Made by a program: the position numbers and the translations under genes
Source: Chryseobacterium sp. 18061
Lineage (GTDB): Bacteria; Pseudomonadota; Gammaproteobacteria; Enterobacterales; Enterobacteriaceae
DNA length: 64,000 bases
Assembly: GCA_902706205.1 (NCBI GenBank)
Contig: CACSKA010000006.1
Location: 62,001-126,000 of the forward strand
Direction of reading: 5' to 3'
The notes under the pieces: generated by a model
What the model was told of the DNA's origin: nothing
The model's database searches: none
Seen by the model: the letters and a program-made list of their open reading frames with translations, nothing else
Part shown: positions 38,234 through 48,509 of the stretch, one piece after another
Layout: each line of letters opens with the position of its first letter
Position numbering within the stretch: position 1 is the first letter of the stretch

Positions 38234-39829
38234 TTATCCTCTGGCCGCTAATGCGGTCACGCGATCGTAGGCTGCACCACTGTGCAGGACGTCCAGCACC
38301 TGTTGCACGTTGGCTTTCAAATCTTCATGGCCGTGAAGGCGCATCAGCATGGCGACGTTGGCGGAGACAGCAGCCTCGTGGGCGGCTTCACCTTTACCTT
38401 GTAGCAAGCGTGAAAGAATGTCACGGTTTTCTTCCGGCGTGCCGCCAGCCAGCTGTTCTTGGTGATAAGGTGTCAGGCCAAAGTCATCGGCGGTCAACTG
38501 ATAGCTCTGAATCTCTCCGTCTTTAAGCTCGGCAACCACGGTCGGCGCATGCAATGAAACTTCATCCATGCCGCCGCTGTGAACCACCGCCGCACGCTGA
38601 TATCCGAGCACACGCAGGGTTTCGGCAATCGGTAGCACCAGCTCCGGGCTATATACGCCAATCAGCGCAATCGGCGGGTGCGCCGGGTTAATCAAGGGGC
38701 CGAGCACGTTAAACAGGGTGCGGGTTTTTAACTGCTGACGAACCGGCATAGCGTGGCGGAAACCGGTGTGGTATTTCGGTGCGAACAGGAAACACACACC
38801 CAGCTCATCCAGGGCTTCTCGCGATTTCTCGGCATTCATCTCCAGATTAATACCAAAGGCGGCCAGTAAATCGGACGAACCAGATTTGCTCGATACGCTG
38901 CGGTTGCCGTGCTTCGCTACTTTCAGGCCACACGCTGCCGCCACAAAGGCGCTGGCGGTGGAAATATTGATGCTGTTGCTGCCGTCACCGCCGGTGCCGA
39001 CGATATCGGCAAACGGATAATCCGGACGCGGGAATGGCGCGGCGTTTTCCAATAGGGCGGTAGCGGCCCCGGCGATTTCCTGCGGTTGTTCCCCGCGAAC
39101 TTTCATGCTCACCAGCACGGCGGCCAGCTGTTCTGGTTTCACTTCCCCGCGTACGACGGCAGAAAACAGCTGGTGGCTTTCCGGCTGGGTCAGGGTTTGC
39201 GCCTGATACAGTTTTTCCAGAATCGGTTGCAGAGTGTTAGCCGGTTCGAGTTTCTGTAACGCCCATTCCAGAGTCTGCTCCAGCAGGCGTGCGCCGTGGC
39301 TGGTCAGAATCGATTCGGGATGGAACTGGAAACCGACGACGCGGTCGGCGTCATGACGCACCGCCATCACCATGCCGTTATAGCTGGCGTTGATGGTCAG
39401 CCCGGCGGGAATATTGCTCCCGACAAGCGAGTGGTAACGCGCCACCGGCAGAGGATTTGCAAGCCCTGCGAACATCCCCTGACCGTCGTGCTCAATGCTG
39501 GAGGCTTTACCATGCAGGATTTCCCCCGCCTGACCGACATAACCGCCGTAGGCTTCGACAATCGCCTGATGTCCCAGACAGATGCCGATAATTGGCAGCT
39601 TGCCGCGCATACGGGTCAGCAGTTCAGGCATACAGCCTGCTTCCGACGGCGCGCCCGGACCTGGCGATAGCATCAGAACGGGATTATCCATGGTCGCCAG
39701 ACGTTCAATCAGGGTCTGAGCCGGGACGTGGTTACGGTAAATCACCACGTTATGCCCGCTCGCACGCAGCTGGTCTGCCAGGTTGTAAGTAAAGGAGTCG
39801 ATATTGTCGAGTAGCAGAATGTCAGCCAT
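38234..39829 (-). CDS. trpD: Bifunctional anthranilate synthase glutaminase / phosphoribosyltransferase
   Basis: A 531-residue TrpG-TrpD fusion. The N-terminal class I glutaminase domain (about 1-195) has the nucleophile in [18 protein letters not shown] and the His/Glu pair in [14 protein letters not shown]. The C-terminal phosphoribosyltransferase has [25 protein letters not shown] and [21 protein letters not shown]. It supplies ammonia to TrpE and then attaches phosphoribose to anthranilate. Overlaps the trpE stop by one base (TAATG). Confidence 0.98.
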   Translation of the reverse strand: MADILLLDNIDSFTYNLADQLRASGHNVVIYRNHVPAQTLIERLATMDNPVLMLSPGPGAPSEAGCMPELLTRMRGKLPIIGICLGHQAIVEAYGGYVGQAGEILHGKASSIEHDGQGMFAGLANPLPVARYHSLVGSNIPAGLTINASYNGMVMAVRHDADRVVGFQFHPESILTSHGARLLEQTLEWALQKLEPANTLQPILEKLYQAQTLTQPESHQLFSAVVRGEVKPEQLAAVLVSMKVRGEQPQEIAGAATALLENAAPFPRPDYPFADIVGTGGDGSNSINISTASAFVAAACGLKVAKHGNRSVSSKSGSSDLLAAFGINLEMNAEKSREALDELGVCFLFAPKYHTGFRHAMPVRQQLKTRTLFNVLGPLINPAHPPIALIGVYSPELVLPIAETLRVLGYQRAAVVHSGGMDEVSLHAPTVVAELKDGEIQSYQLTADDFGLTPYHQEQLAGGTPEENRDILSRLLQGKGEAAHEAAVSANVAMLMRLHGHEDLKANVQQVLDVLHSGAAYDRVTALAARG

Positions 39830-41391
39830 TAGAAAATCTCCTTCGCGTGGTGGGCCTGGGCAATTGCGCGCAGTACCGCGCGAGCTTTATTACGGGTTTC
39901 ATCGGCTTCGGACTGCGGCACGGAATCAAGCACCACGCCAGCGCCAGCCTGGACGGTGGCAATGCCGTTTTCAACAAAAGCGGAGCGGATAACTATGCAG
40001 GTATCGAGGTCTCCGTGGGCGGTAAAGTAACCCACTGCGCCGCCGTAGCTGCCGCGACGTTCGCCTTCAGCCGCCGCGATAAGCTGCATGGCGCGGACTT
40101 TCGGTGCGCCGCTCAGCGTGCCCATGTTCATGCAGGCGCGGTAGGCGTGCAGCACATCCAGATCCTGACGTAGTTCGCCGACCACGCGGGATACCAGGTG
40201 CATGACGAAGGAGTAGCGGTCCACTTTGGTGAGGTCCGCCACGTAGCGGCTGCCCGGCGTACAGATGCGAGCCAAGTCGTTACGCGCTAGATCTACCAGC
40301 ATCAGATGCTCGGAAAGCTCTTTGTGGTCAGTACGCATTTCAAGTTCAATGCGGCTATCGAGGTCACGATCGAGTGAACCGTCGGCGCGGCGACCGCGCG
40401 GGCGGGTCCCTGCAATCGGGTAAATTTCAATCTGACGGTTGCTGGCATCGTATTTCAGTGAGCTTTCCGGCGAAGCGCCGAACAGGCTGAAATCGTTGTC
40501 CTGCATAAAGAACATATATGGGCTTGGGTTACTTTTCTTCAGCACGTCATACGCGGCCAGCGGCGACGGGCACGGTAGAGAGAAGCGGCGGGACGGCACG
40601 ACCTGGAAAATTTCCCCGGCACGAATGGCGCGCTGCATTTTACGCACTACAGCGCCATACTCATCATCGCTCTGGTTTACTTCGGTTTTCATCTGCTCAA
40701 TTGTGGTCACCGGCAGCGGCAGAGGTGGCTCGTTAAGCTGCTGGCGAAGTTGTGCCACGCGCTGGATAAGTCGCTGTTTCTCGGTTTCCAGGGGAGTAAA
40801 CAGACTAGCCTGAATGCGGGTGGTTTTGGTCTGATGGTCGATAACCAGCAACGTTTCTGCTAAGTAGAAGCAGTAATCAGGGCAGGAGGTGTCGCTATTG
40901 AGCTGCGGCAAATCTTCAAAACCGGCGACCAGGTCGTAGGCAAACAAGCCGCCGAAGAACATCGCTTCGCGCTCGTCAACCGGGACGGTAACCAGCGTTT
41001 GCAGTAGGCGGAAGGCATCGAACACCGACAGCGAACACAGGCGTGCATCTTCATCGAGCAGGTTGCTCACTGCCGGGAAGTGCAGGATACGGCCATTCGG
41101 CTGACGCTGATTGTTGATGCCGGAAGGCAGGGCGGCGTCGAGTAATTCCAGCAGCGCCGCGCCATTGTCAGAAAGAGCCTGAATAGTGACGGTGTCACCT
41201 AAAGCAGTGATGCGCAGCGCGCTGTCGACTAACAGCAGGCTTTTTAAATCGTCTTTACTGTCGATATCCGCCGATTCCAGCAGCAGGGTCGCCGGACGGG
41301 CGCCGCACAGCTGATGGAACAGCGCGGTCGGATTTTCCCGGTAAATAGCGTCACTGGTCAGAAGTTCGAGCGCGGGTTTTTGTGTTTGCAT
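39829..41391 (-). CDS. trpE: Anthranilate synthase component I
   Basis: Turns chorismate and ammonia into anthranilate. 520 residues as in E. coli. The Trp-feedback motif [11 protein letters not shown] is present, and the chorismate-binding C-terminal half contains [35 protein letters not shown] and [36 protein letters not shown]. The ATG at 41391 is the family start with GAGAACGATA before it; an in-frame extension of 12 codons starts inside the attenuator and is not used. Confidence 0.98.
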   Translation of the reverse strand: MQTQKPALELLTSDAIYRENPTALFHQLCGARPATLLLESADIDSKDDLKSLLLVDSALRITALGDTVTIQALSDNGAALLELLDAALPSGINNQRQPNGRILHFPAVSNLLDEDARLCSLSVFDAFRLLQTLVTVPVDEREAMFFGGLFAYDLVAGFEDLPQLNSDTSCPDYCFYLAETLLVIDHQTKTTRIQASLFTPLETEKQRLIQRVAQLRQQLNEPPLPLPVTTIEQMKTEVNQSDDEYGAVVRKMQRAIRAGEIFQVVPSRRFSLPCPSPLAAYDVLKKSNPSPYMFFMQDNDFSLFGASPESSLKYDASNRQIEIYPIAGTRPRGRRADGSLDRDLDSRIELEMRTDHKELSEHLMLVDLARNDLARICTPGSRYVADLTKVDRYSFVMHLVSRVVGELRQDLDVLHAYRACMNMGTLSGAPKVRAMQLIAAAEGERRGSYGGAVGYFTAHGDLDTCIVIRSAFVENGIATVQAGAGVVLDSVPQSEADETRNKARAVLRAIAQAHHAKEIF

Positions 41392-41425
41392 TATCGTTCT
41401 CACCATCTCGGATATGTTTTTATTC

Positions 41426-41452
41426 AAAAAAAAGCCCGCTCATTGGCGGGCC
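41426..41452 (-). terminator. trp attenuator terminator
   Basis: GCCCGC and GCGGGC (minus strand order GCCCGCCAATGAGCGGGC) are followed by eight T. This is the segment 3:4 hairpin of the trp leader. Confidence 0.95.
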
Positions 41453-41496
41453 TGGTATCTGTGTGTCTTATGCAGACGCGTAGCTACAGCCCGATA

Positions 41497-41544
41497 TCAG
41501 GTTGTACGCCACCAGCCATGCAGAGTGAAAGAGAAATATGTCAT
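41497..41544 (-). CDS. trpL: trp operon leader peptide
   Basis: A 15-residue leader, MTYFSFTLHGWWRTT, with tandem Trp at codons 11-12 just before the stop, on the minus strand between the trp promoter and the attenuator. Stalling at the Trp codons when charged tRNA-Trp is scarce lets segments 2:3 pair and prevents the 3:4 terminator. K-12 trpL has 14 residues ending GWWRTS, so the N-terminal part has diverged freely while WWRT is kept. Confidence 0.95.
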   Translation of the reverse strand: MTYFSFTLHGWWRTT

Positions 41545-41573
41545 CGCAGATACCTCGTCGTGTGAACTTGCGT

Positions 41574-41587
41574 ACTAGTTAACTAGT
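41574..41587. promoter_or_regulatory. trp operator (TrpR binding site)
   Basis: ACTAGTTAACTAGT, a perfect palindrome identical to the core of the E. coli trp operator; it covers the -10 of the trp promoter. Confidence 0.95.
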
Positions 41588-41605
41588 CCGAAGGGGCAAA
41601 GTCAA
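41577..41605 (-). promoter_or_regulatory. trp promoter
   Basis: On the minus strand TTGACT (41605-41600), a 17-base spacer and TTAACT (41582-41577). The -10 is the same as in K-12. Confidence 0.92.
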
Positions 41606-41693
41606 CCCCTGATTTCAGAAATTCATTCAGTAAGGCTATGATGGGCACCGTCAAACCCAAACCTGATAGTGATAACTGAACACCGGAGTGACT

Positions 41694-42578
41694 TTGAGCG
41701 ACCATCCCTACGCCGTGATTTACGACCTGCACAGCCACACCACCGCCTCTGATGGCCGTTTGACGCCGGAGGAACTGGTGCATCGTGCGCTGGAAATGCG
41801 CGTGGGTACGTTGGCGATTACCGATCACGACACCGTGGCGGCCATCCCTGCCGCGCGGGCCGAAATCGCCCGCGCCGGATTACCGCTTGAACTGATTAAC
41901 GGGGTGGAAATTTCCACCGTCTGGGAAAATCATGATATCCACATCGTCGGCCTGAACATCGATATTGAAAACCCGGCGATGACTGCGTTTCTGGCGGAAC
42001 AAACGGAACGTCGCCAGCAACGCGCTAAACTTATCGCTGAACGTCTGGAAAAAGCGCAGATCCCAGGGGCCTGGGAAGGGGCGCTGGCCCTTGCGGACGG
42101 CGGGGCGGTGACGCGTGGTCACTTCGCCCGTTTTCTGGTGGAATCAGGCAGGGCGAGCAACTTTAACGACGTGTTTAAAAAGTATCTGGCCCGCGGTAAA
42201 ACCGGATACGTTCCGCCGCAGTGGTGTACAATAGATCAAGCTATTGATGTCATTCATCATTCTGGCGGCAAGGCGGTGATCGCCCATCCGGGGCGTTATA
42301 ATCTTTCTGCTAAGTGGCTAAAAAGACTGCTGGCTCATTTCAGTGAATGTGGTGGCGATGCCATGGAAGTCGCCCAGTGTCAGCAGGCTCCCCACGAACG
42401 CGCGCAGCTTGCCACCTATGCGCGTCAGTACGGTTTACTGGCGTCTCAGGGCTCTGATTTTCATCAGCCCTGTCCGTGGATAGAACTCGGACGCAAGCTG
42501 TGGCTCCCCGCCGGGGTAGAAGGCGTGTGGCAAAGTTGGGAAAAACAGCCCCAAAAGATCAACGAGAGGGAAGTATGA
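41694..42578 (+). CDS. rnm: 5'-3' RNA exonuclease / phosphatase Rnm (RNase AM)
   Basis: A 294-residue PHP-domain enzyme (formerly YciV). Metal ligands are visible in [52 protein letters not shown] and [10 protein letters not shown]. In E. coli it trims the 5' ends of rRNA precursors and degrades 3',5'-bisphosphate nucleotides. I choose a TTG start at 41694 since it gives the K-12-like N-terminus [11 protein letters not shown] and has GGAG five bases before; a GTG two codons upstream is the alternative. Overlaps yciO by ATGA. Confidence 0.92.
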   Translation: MSDHPYAVIYDLHSHTTASDGRLTPEELVHRALEMRVGTLAITDHDTVAAIPAARAEIARAGLPLELINGVEISTVWENHDIHIVGLNIDIENPAMTAFLAEQTERRQQRAKLIAERLEKAQIPGAWEGALALADGGAVTRGHFARFLVESGRASNFNDVFKKYLARGKTGYVPPQWCTIDQAIDVIHHSGGKAVIAHPGRYNLSAKWLKRLLAHFSECGGDAMEVAQCQQAPHERAQLATYARQYGLLASQGSDFHQPCPWIELGRKLWLPAGVEGVWQSWEKQPQKINEREV

Positions 42579-43195
42579 GTCAGTTTTTTTATGTCCATCC
42601 GGACAACCCACAGCAACGTCTGATTAATCAGGCCGTTGAAATTGTGCGCAAGGGCGGTGTTATCGTTTATCCCACTGATTCCGGTTATGCGCTGGGCTGC
42701 AAAATTGAAGATAAGGGCGCGATGGAGCGAATCTGCCGGATTCGTCATCTGCCAGACGGTCACAACTTCACCCTGGTGTGCCGCGACCTGTCTGAAATAT
42801 CAACGTACGCCTATGTTGATAACGTGGCGTTTCGCCTGATTAAGAACAATACGCCGGGCAACTACACTTTCATCCTTAAAGGGACGAAAGAGGTGCCGCG
42901 CCGCCTGTTGCAGGAAAAGCGCAAGACCATCGGGATGCGTGTACCGTCGAACCCGATTGCGCAGATGCTGTTGGAAGCGCTAGGTGAACCAATGCTCTCA
43001 ACGTCACTGATGCTGCCGGGGAACGATTTTACCGAATCCGACCCGGAAGAAATAAAAGATCATCTGGAAAAGCAGGTCGATCTGATTATTCACGGCGGTT
43101 ATCTCGGTCAGCAGCCGACCACAGTTATCGACCTCACGGACGATTCACCGGTGGTTCTGCGTGAAGGCGTGGGCGACGTGAAACCATTCATGTAA
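42575..43195 (+). CDS. yciO: YciO family protein (Sua5/YrdC-like)
   Basis: A 206-residue protein with the YrdC/Sua5 fold, K-12 length. [39 protein letters not shown] and the [19 protein letters not shown] stretch are seen. The related TsaC makes threonylcarbamoyl-AMP, but YciO is generally described as a paralogue that does not replace TsaC. Translation is coupled to rnm through ATGA. Confidence 0.94.
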   Translation: MSQFFYVHPDNPQQRLINQAVEIVRKGGVIVYPTDSGYALGCKIEDKGAMERICRIRHLPDGHNFTLVCRDLSEISTYAYVDNVAFRLIKNNTPGNYTFILKGTKEVPRRLLQEKRKTIGMRVPSNPIAQMLLEALGEPMLSTSLMLPGNDFTESDPEEIKDHLEKQVDLIIHGGYLGQQPTTVIDLTDDSPVVLREGVGDVKPFM

Positions 43196-43260
43196 GCCAT
43201 AAATAGCGGTATTGATTGCCCGTGATCCGTGGACCGCAGGTAAATAACGATTTTATAAGC

Positions 43261-43288
43261 ACCGACAGCGGCTGGTTGCGCTGTCGGT
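43261..43288. terminator. Hairpin between convergent yciO and DUF2000 gene
   Basis: ACCGACAGCG and CGCTGTCGGT form a perfect 10-base stem with an 8-base loop; T-tracts are weak on both strands. Confidence 0.55.
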
Positions 43289-43294
43289 ATCAAT

Positions 43295-43705
43295 TTACGG
43301 ATGCAGTTTCAGCCCTTTAATGACTTTGTCCACAGCCTTTTTTGGCCCGCGAATCGCCAGGCCCACCAGATTCAATCGCTCGGCATCCTCAGCAAGAAAC
43401 ACTTCCCGGTTTGCTTCATCATGACCTGTTGAAAACATCGCTTCAACGTAAGGCGTCAGGGTCAGTTCGCGTTCGATGCCCTTCAGATGCGCCTTTTGCA
43501 GGTCTTCCAGATCGGCTTCAAAAATCAGCATCGGTTCACCCGCGAGTTGACCATACTGGCGGCCAAGCCCGTCGATGTAAGGCTGGCCCAGGATTTCAGG
43601 GGCTGAGGCGGTAATGCCCGTGGCCAGAAATGCCACGACGTTCAGGCGCTGCCAGACGGCTAAATCATTGCGGACGATCAGCGCATTTTTGGTGTCAAAA
43701 ATCAC
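43295..43705 (-). CDS. DUF2000 family protein
   Basis: A 136-residue DUF2000 protein (fold related to peptidyl-tRNA hydrolase 2 by reports on family structures; no activity known). Body: VIFDTKNALIVRNDLAVWQRLNVVAFL, GLGRQYGQLAGEPMLIFEAD, LTPYVEAMFSTGHDEANREVFL. The GTG at 43705 is chosen because GGAGAA lies seven bases upstream and family proteins start there; a longer ATG form would run into the preceding araC gene. It follows an AraC regulator on the same strand. Confidence 0.82.
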   Translation of the reverse strand: MIFDTKNALIVRNDLAVWQRLNVVAFLATGITASAPEILGQPYIDGLGRQYGQLAGEPMLIFEADLEDLQKAHLKGIERELTLTPYVEAMFSTGHDEANREVFLAEDAERLNLVGLAIRGPKKAVDKVIKGLKLHP

Positions 43706-43760
43706 AGGTTTTCTCCATTCGTTCTTGTTGTGAATAGACAGAATGTGAGTTTGGAGGGGA

Positions 43761-44615
43761 TCAAGATAGAACGTTTGTGCACTGGCGCTGGTAAGCGGCA
43801 GGCGAAAGGCGGTAAGCGCGCTGGAACCAGCGTCCCATATGGCTTTGGTCGGCAAACCCAACAAGCGACGCGACATGCGCCAAATCTTCGCCTTTGGCCA
43901 GTAGCATTCTCGCTGTACGTAAACGCAGGCGAATCAGCCATGCATGGGGGCTTAAGCCGAAGGTGTTTTTAAACTGACGGCTCAGCCGGAAGCGGTCGAT
44001 CCCAGCCCAGGCGGCCAGCTCATCAAGCCCAATATCACTGCCCATTCGGTCATGAAGATAATCCCGCACCTGATACATCTGGCGCTGGGCATCATTCAGC
44101 GCCGACGCCGGCCGTTGGCGGATATGCGTTGAAAGTATTTCCAGCAACTGGTCCAGGCTTTGATCGCGCGCCAGCCGGCCTTCCCGGTGGTGCAGGGCAA
44201 AGAAACTCTGCTGGATAGCCTGCGTCAGCGCGATATCGTCGGTCAGCGTGTTGCGAAAGGCCGAACCCAGGGCGGAAATATCGCCCAGCCCACGGGCGTT
44301 CATCATCCCGGTAAACCAACGCTGTGGAATGTAGAGCATCGCGTATGTAAACCCCCCGGCGTCCGGCGCGTGCCCGTCATGCACAGCACCCGGTTCAATC
44401 AAGATAGCCCGTCCCGGTGTGCTGGTGTGCAGCGCCCGATGACAATGAAAGCGCTGCAACCCTTGCTGCGTCACGCCGAGCAGAATTTCATCGTGGTCAT
44501 GCGGATCGTAGGCATGACCCTTAAAGTGCGCACTGACGCTCTCAATACCGGTATCTGCATCGTGCTTAAGCATCAGCCAGCTGTCATGGTGGGGCTGCTC
44601 ATGAGTGTCTTTCAT
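43761..44615 (-). CDS. AraC-family transcriptional regulator
   Basis: A 284-residue AraC-type regulator. N-terminal cupin sensor: YDPHDHDEILLGVTQQGLQRFHCHRA and ILIEPGAVHDGHAPDAGGFTYAMLYIP. C-terminal tandem HTH: IGLDELAAWAGIDRFRLSRQFKNTFGLSPHAWLIRLRL and LAHVASLVGFADQSHMGRWFQRAYRLSPAAYQR. The ATG at 44615 follows GGAGAAGGTCA. With DUF2000 it forms a two-gene unit placed where K-12 has yciQ. Effector unknown. Confidence 0.88.
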   Translation of the reverse strand: MKDTHEQPHHDSWLMLKHDADTGIESVSAHFKGHAYDPHDHDEILLGVTQQGLQRFHCHRALHTSTPGRAILIEPGAVHDGHAPDAGGFTYAMLYIPQRWFTGMMNARGLGDISALGSAFRNTLTDDIALTQAIQQSFFALHHREGRLARDQSLDQLLEILSTHIRQRPASALNDAQRQMYQVRDYLHDRMGSDIGLDELAAWAGIDRFRLSRQFKNTFGLSPHAWLIRLRLRTARMLLAKGEDLAHVASLVGFADQSHMGRWFQRAYRLSPAAYQRQCTNVLS

Positions 44616-44884
44616 TGACCTTCTCCGGGAAACGAGAGGTCTTCATTATTGACATGAATGTGTACCAGGTAAAGTTCAGCGACCTAAGCCTGGCGTCGGG
44701 TATAACGAGATGAATCATTTAGCCTAAAATTGATGTAAGATGTGCGGTCACACAACGCCATGCGGGTTGAGAATGATTCACCCGGGGCGAAAAATGAGTT
44801 CTGTTGATGCGTTCGGTGTTATCTAACGTGTTGATTTTGCATATATACCAGACGCCTGGGAAGGCGACACCTAAAGGATGCTCG

Positions 44885-45796
44885 ATGAGCGAGAAATTAC
44901 AGAAAGTGCTGGCCCGCGCTGGCCACGGCTCCCGCCGTGAAATCGAAACCATGATTCAGGCCGGTCGTGTCAGCGTTGATGGCAAAGTTGCCACGCTGGG
45001 CGATCGCGTTGAAGTTATTCCCGGTCTTAAAATTCGTATCGACGGACACCTGATTTCCGTTAAAGAATCCGTGGAACAGATTTGCCGCGTGCTGGCGTAC
45101 TACAAGCCGGAAGGTGAACTGTGCACCCGTAGCGACCCGGAAGGGCGTCCGACGGTATTTGACCGTCTACCAAAACTGCGCGGCGCGCGCTGGATTGCCG
45201 TAGGGCGTCTGGACGTGAACACCTGCGGCCTGATGCTGTTCACCACTGACGGTGAACTGGCGAATCGCCTGATGCACCCGAGCCGTGAAGTTGAGCGTGA
45301 ATACGCGGTGCGTGTGTTCGGTGAAGTTGACGAGAATAAAATTCGTCAACTGTCACGTGGCGTGCAGCTTGAAGACGGTCCCGCAGCATTCAAAACCATC
45401 AAATTTACCGGTGGCGAAGGGATCAACCAGTGGTACAACGTGACCCTGACTGAAGGGCGTAACCGCGAAGTGCGTCGCCTGTGGGAAGCAGTAGGCGTGC
45501 AGGTTAGCCGTCTGATTCGCGTGCGTTACGGTGATATTCCATTGCCAAAAGGCCTGCCGCGCGGTGGTTACACCGAGCTGGATCTTGCCCAGACCAACTA
45601 CCTGCGTGAGCTGGTAGAGCTGAAGCCGGAAACCGAATCCAAAGTGGCGGTCGAGAAAGATCGTCGCCGCGTGAAGGCGAATCAGATCCGCCGAGCGGTG
45701 AAACGTCACACCCAGGTGGCGGGTAAACCTGCTAAACCTAAAGGCGGCGGCAGTGCTCGTCGCTCCAGCAGCCGTAACAGCGGCAGCGGATCGTAA
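44885..45796 (+). CDS. rluB: 23S rRNA pseudouridine(2605) synthase
   Basis: A 303-residue RsuA/RluB-family enzyme that modifies U2605 of 23S rRNA. N-terminal S4 RNA-binding domain ([39 protein letters not shown]), catalytic Asp in [26 protein letters not shown], then a basic Lys/Arg-rich C-terminal tail ([20 protein letters not shown]). AAGGA is seven bases before the ATG at 44885; upstream in-frame codons are not conserved. Confidence 0.95.
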   Translation: MSEKLQKVLARAGHGSRREIETMIQAGRVSVDGKVATLGDRVEVIPGLKIRIDGHLISVKESVEQICRVLAYYKPEGELCTRSDPEGRPTVFDRLPKLRGARWIAVGRLDVNTCGLMLFTTDGELANRLMHPSREVEREYAVRVFGEVDENKIRQLSRGVQLEDGPAAFKTIKFTGGEGINQWYNVTLTEGRNREVRRLWEAVGVQVSRLIRVRYGDIPLPKGLPRGGYTELDLAQTNYLRELVELKPETESKVAVEKDRRRVKANQIRRAVKRHTQVAGKPAKPKGGGSARRSSSRNSGSGS

Positions 45797-45797
45797 G

Positions 45798-45823
45798 AAA
45801 AAAGGCCCTTCGGGGCCTTTTTT
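45798..45823. terminator. Bidirectional terminator between rluB and btuR
   Basis: AAAAAAGGCCC-TTCG-GGGCCTTTTTT, a perfect stem with a UUCG-type tetraloop. Confidence 0.95.
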
Positions 45824-46412
45824 AATAGTCGATACCGAGCTGTGCTTTAATGCCCGCATCGAAGGCATGCTTCACCGGGCGCAGTTCGCTCACCGTATCC
45901 GCTATCTCCAGAATATCCCGATGACATCCGCGACCCGTGATGATGACCGTCTGGTGATGCGGACGGTTGCGCAGCGCCGTTAACACCTCTTCCAGCGGCA
46001 GATAATCGTAAGCCACCATATAGGTCAGCTCATCGAGGATCACCATATCCAGGCGGGTATCGGCCATCATACGCTTCGCATGTTCCCAGACAGCTAAACA
46101 GGCGGCGGTATCGCCCGCTTTATCCTGCGTGTTCCAGGTAAATCCAGTCGCCATCACCTGAAATTCTACGCCATGTGGCTCCAGCAAATTTCGTTCGCCG
46201 TTCGGCCATTCGCCCTTGATGAACTGAATAACGCCGACTTTCTTGCCATGACCCACCGCGCGCGTCGCCGTGCCAAACGCTGCCGTGGTTTTGCCTTTGC
46301 CGTTACCGGTCAGCACCAGCAAGATACCGCGCTCTTCCTGGGCGTCAGCGACGCGAGCGTCGACTTTTTCTTTCAGGCGTTGCTGTCGTTCGCGATGACG
46401 GTCGTCACTCAT
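45822..46412 (-). CDS. btuR: Cob(I)alamin adenosyltransferase
   Basis: ATP:corrinoid adenosyltransferase (CobA/CobO type), 196 residues as in E. coli. The P-loop is VLTGNGKGKTTAAFGTATRAVG; VGVIQFIKGEWPNGERNLLE, LDELTYMVAYDYLPLEEV and GRGCHRDILEIADTVSELRPVKHAF are conserved. It makes adenosylcobalamin. The ATG at 46412 overlaps the yciK stop by four bases (ATGA). Confidence 0.96.
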   Translation of the reverse strand: MSDDRHRERQQRLKEKVDARVADAQEERGILLVLTGNGKGKTTAAFGTATRAVGHGKKVGVIQFIKGEWPNGERNLLEPHGVEFQVMATGFTWNTQDKAGDTAACLAVWEHAKRMMADTRLDMVILDELTYMVAYDYLPLEEVLTALRNRPHHQTVIITGRGCHRDILEIADTVSELRPVKHAFDAGIKAQLGIDY

Positions 46413-47167
46413 TGTGAAATCCCTGGTTTGCGGCCCGGCTGGGCGTCGAAAGTCATCCCGGTTTTGCGACGACTGTCGTCGCCCATCAGCCATAAATACA
46501 ACGGCATGATGTCGGCCGGGGTTTTTAGCTTCTGAGGATCTTCCGTTGGAAATGCGTTGGCCCGCATCCCGGTGCGGGTGCCGCCTGGGTTTATGCAATT
46601 GACGCGCAGCTGGCCCTGATATTCTTCGGCCAGAACCTGCATCATGCCTTCGGTGGCGAATTTGGAGACCGCATATGCGCCCCAGTTGGCCCGGCCTTGT
46701 TGCCCGACGCTGGACGAGGTGAAGACCAGTGAACCGGAATCCGATGTGAGTAATAAAGGAAGAAGCGCCTGGGTGAGGAAAAATGTGCCGTTGACATTAA
46801 CCTGCATCACATCCTGCCAGACATCCGGCTTTTGCTGGTCCATCGGTACGACGTCACCTAACAAACCCGCGTTATGCAGCACACCGTCCAGGCGCGGAGT
46901 GTGAATGCTGATTTTCTGCGCCAACTGGTGACAGGTTTCTGGCGTGCAGGTGAGCAAATCAAGAATAAACCACTGTGGTGCAATGCCGCCTTCCTGTTGG
47001 ATCTGCTGGGCAACGGCGCGCAGTTTATCTTCATTGCGACCCAAGAGAATGACGCTCGCACCGTAGCGGGCATAGGTCAGAGCGGCTTCACGACCAATAC
47101 CGTCGCTGGCGCCGGTGACCAGAATGATGCGATGTTGTAGCAATTCGTGTTGCGGTTGATAATGCAC
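46409..47167 (-). CDS. yciK: SDR family oxidoreductase YciK
   Basis: A 252-residue SDR, K-12 length, starting with GTG (MHYQPQHELLQHRIILVTGASDGIGREAALTYARYG). Active-site WGAYAVSKFATEGMM. C-terminus ends DAQPGRKPGISQ. In K-12 it is essential-associated only through its operon; its substrate is unknown. AGGAGAG precedes the GTG. Operon with btuR. Confidence 0.94.
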   Translation of the reverse strand: MHYQPQHELLQHRIILVTGASDGIGREAALTYARYGASVILLGRNEDKLRAVAQQIQQEGGIAPQWFILDLLTCTPETCHQLAQKISIHTPRLDGVLHNAGLLGDVVPMDQQKPDVWQDVMQVNVNGTFFLTQALLPLLLTSDSGSLVFTSSSVGQQGRANWGAYAVSKFATEGMMQVLAEEYQGQLRVNCINPGGTRTGMRANAFPTEDPQKLKTPADIMPLYLWLMGDDSRRKTGMTFDAQPGRKPGISQ

Positions 47168-47429
47168 GGACTCTCTCCTGTGGCGCTTCGTTGCCCCACG
47201 TTACTGTTCTGATTCTGTTTGTTCGCTTTTCGGCTTTATGCCCTAAACGGGCGGGTATTTCAATCAGCCAGACGGAAAGCCTGTTCAGAATTAACATTTT
47301 GCAATCATTTCATTGCCCATGAAAAAAACGGGAAGCATGCTCGCATCGTACAATTCAGGCGGGAGACGCACTGTATGGGCTGTTGTACACTGTGCGCGAT
47401 AACCGAGTGATTCTTTTCAAGGTGGAAGC

Positions 47430-48476
47430 GTGGAACTACTTTCTCAATATGGGTTGTTTTTGGCGAAAATCGCCACGATTGTGGTCGCGATTGCGGTAGT
47501 TGCTACGCTAATCGTGAATCTTACCCAACGTAAAAGGCAGCGCGGAGAGCTGCGGATCACGAATCTCAGTGAACAATATAAAGAGATGCAGGAAGATATG
47601 AGCGTGGCGCTGCTTGACGGCCCACAGCAAAAGCTCAGGCACAAAGCGCAGAAGAAAAAGCACAAGCTTGAAGCCAAAACGGCGAAGGCTAATGCGAAAA
47701 GGGGCGTAAAAGAAACCGGCGATAAGCCCAAAGTCTGGGTGCTGGATTTCAAAGGCAGCATGGACGCCCATGAGGTCACCGCGCTGCGCGAAGAAGTTAC
47801 TGCCGTGCTGGCGGTGATCAAACCGCAGGATCAGGTGGTAGTGCGTCTGGAAAGCCCTGGCGGCGTGGTGCATGGCTATGGCCTTGCCGCGTCACAGCTC
47901 CAGCGCCTTCGCGATAAGCAGATCCCGTTGACCATTGCGGTCGATAAAGTGGCGGCCAGCGGCGGCTATATGATGGCCTGCGTCGGGAACAAAATTGTTT
48001 CCGCACCGTTCGCCATTATCGGCTCCATTGGCGTGGTCGCGCAAATTCCGAACTTTAACCGTTTCCTGAAAAATAAAGATATCGACATCGAATTGCATAC
48101 GGCGGGCCAATATAAACGCACGCTGACGCTGCTTGGTGAGAATACCGAAGAAGGGCGACAGAAGTTCCGCGAAGATCTCAACGAAACCCATCTGCTTTTC
48201 AAAGAGTTTGTGCATCAAATGCGCCCGCAGCTAGATATTGACCAGGTGGCGACAGGCGAACACTGGTACGGTCAACAGGCTCAGGAGAAAGGGCTGGTGG
48301 ATGAAATTGGCACCAGTGATGACCTGCTGCTCGGACTGATGGACGGACACGACGTGCTGAACGTTCGTTATCTGCAACGCAAGAAACTGATGGACCGTTT
48401 TACCGGCAGTGCTGCAGAAAGCGCAGACCATCTGTTGATGCGCTGGTGGCAGCGTGGGCAAAAACCGATGATGTAA
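47430..48476 (+). CDS. sohB: Inner-membrane serine peptidase SohB
   Basis: A 348-residue S49-family protease. An N-terminal membrane helix (LSQYGLFLAKIATIVVAIAVVATLIVN) precedes a basic cytoplasmic or periplasmic linker and the peptidase domain: LESPGGVVHGYGLAASQL, catalytic Ser in VDKVAASGGYMMACVGNKIVSAP and Lys in LHTAGQYKRTLTLLGENTEEGR. The start is GTG at 47430 after AAGGTGGAA, matching the K-12 N-terminus MELLS. Confidence 0.95.
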   Translation: MELLSQYGLFLAKIATIVVAIAVVATLIVNLTQRKRQRGELRITNLSEQYKEMQEDMSVALLDGPQQKLRHKAQKKKHKLEAKTAKANAKRGVKETGDKPKVWVLDFKGSMDAHEVTALREEVTAVLAVIKPQDQVVVRLESPGGVVHGYGLAASQLQRLRDKQIPLTIAVDKVAASGGYMMACVGNKIVSAPFAIIGSIGVVAQIPNFNRFLKNKDIDIELHTAGQYKRTLTLLGENTEEGRQKFREDLNETHLLFKEFVHQMRPQLDIDQVATGEHWYGQQAQEKGLVDEIGTSDDLLLGLMDGHDVLNVRYLQRKKLMDRFTGSAAESADHLLMRWWQRGQKPMM

Positions 48477-48479
48477 ATG

Positions 48480-48509
48480 AAATGCGAGGCCTGAGCCTCG
48501 CATTTTTTT
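48480..48509 (+). terminator. Terminator between sohB and yciN
   Basis: AATGCGAGGC-CTGA-GCCTCGCATT and T run; the end of yciN lies in it. Confidence 0.9.

Noticed and set aside
43706..43876. ATG-started longer form of the DUF2000 protein
   Set aside because: The extension runs antisense-free into araC in another frame and is not part of the family; GTG at 43705 has a good ribosome-binding site.
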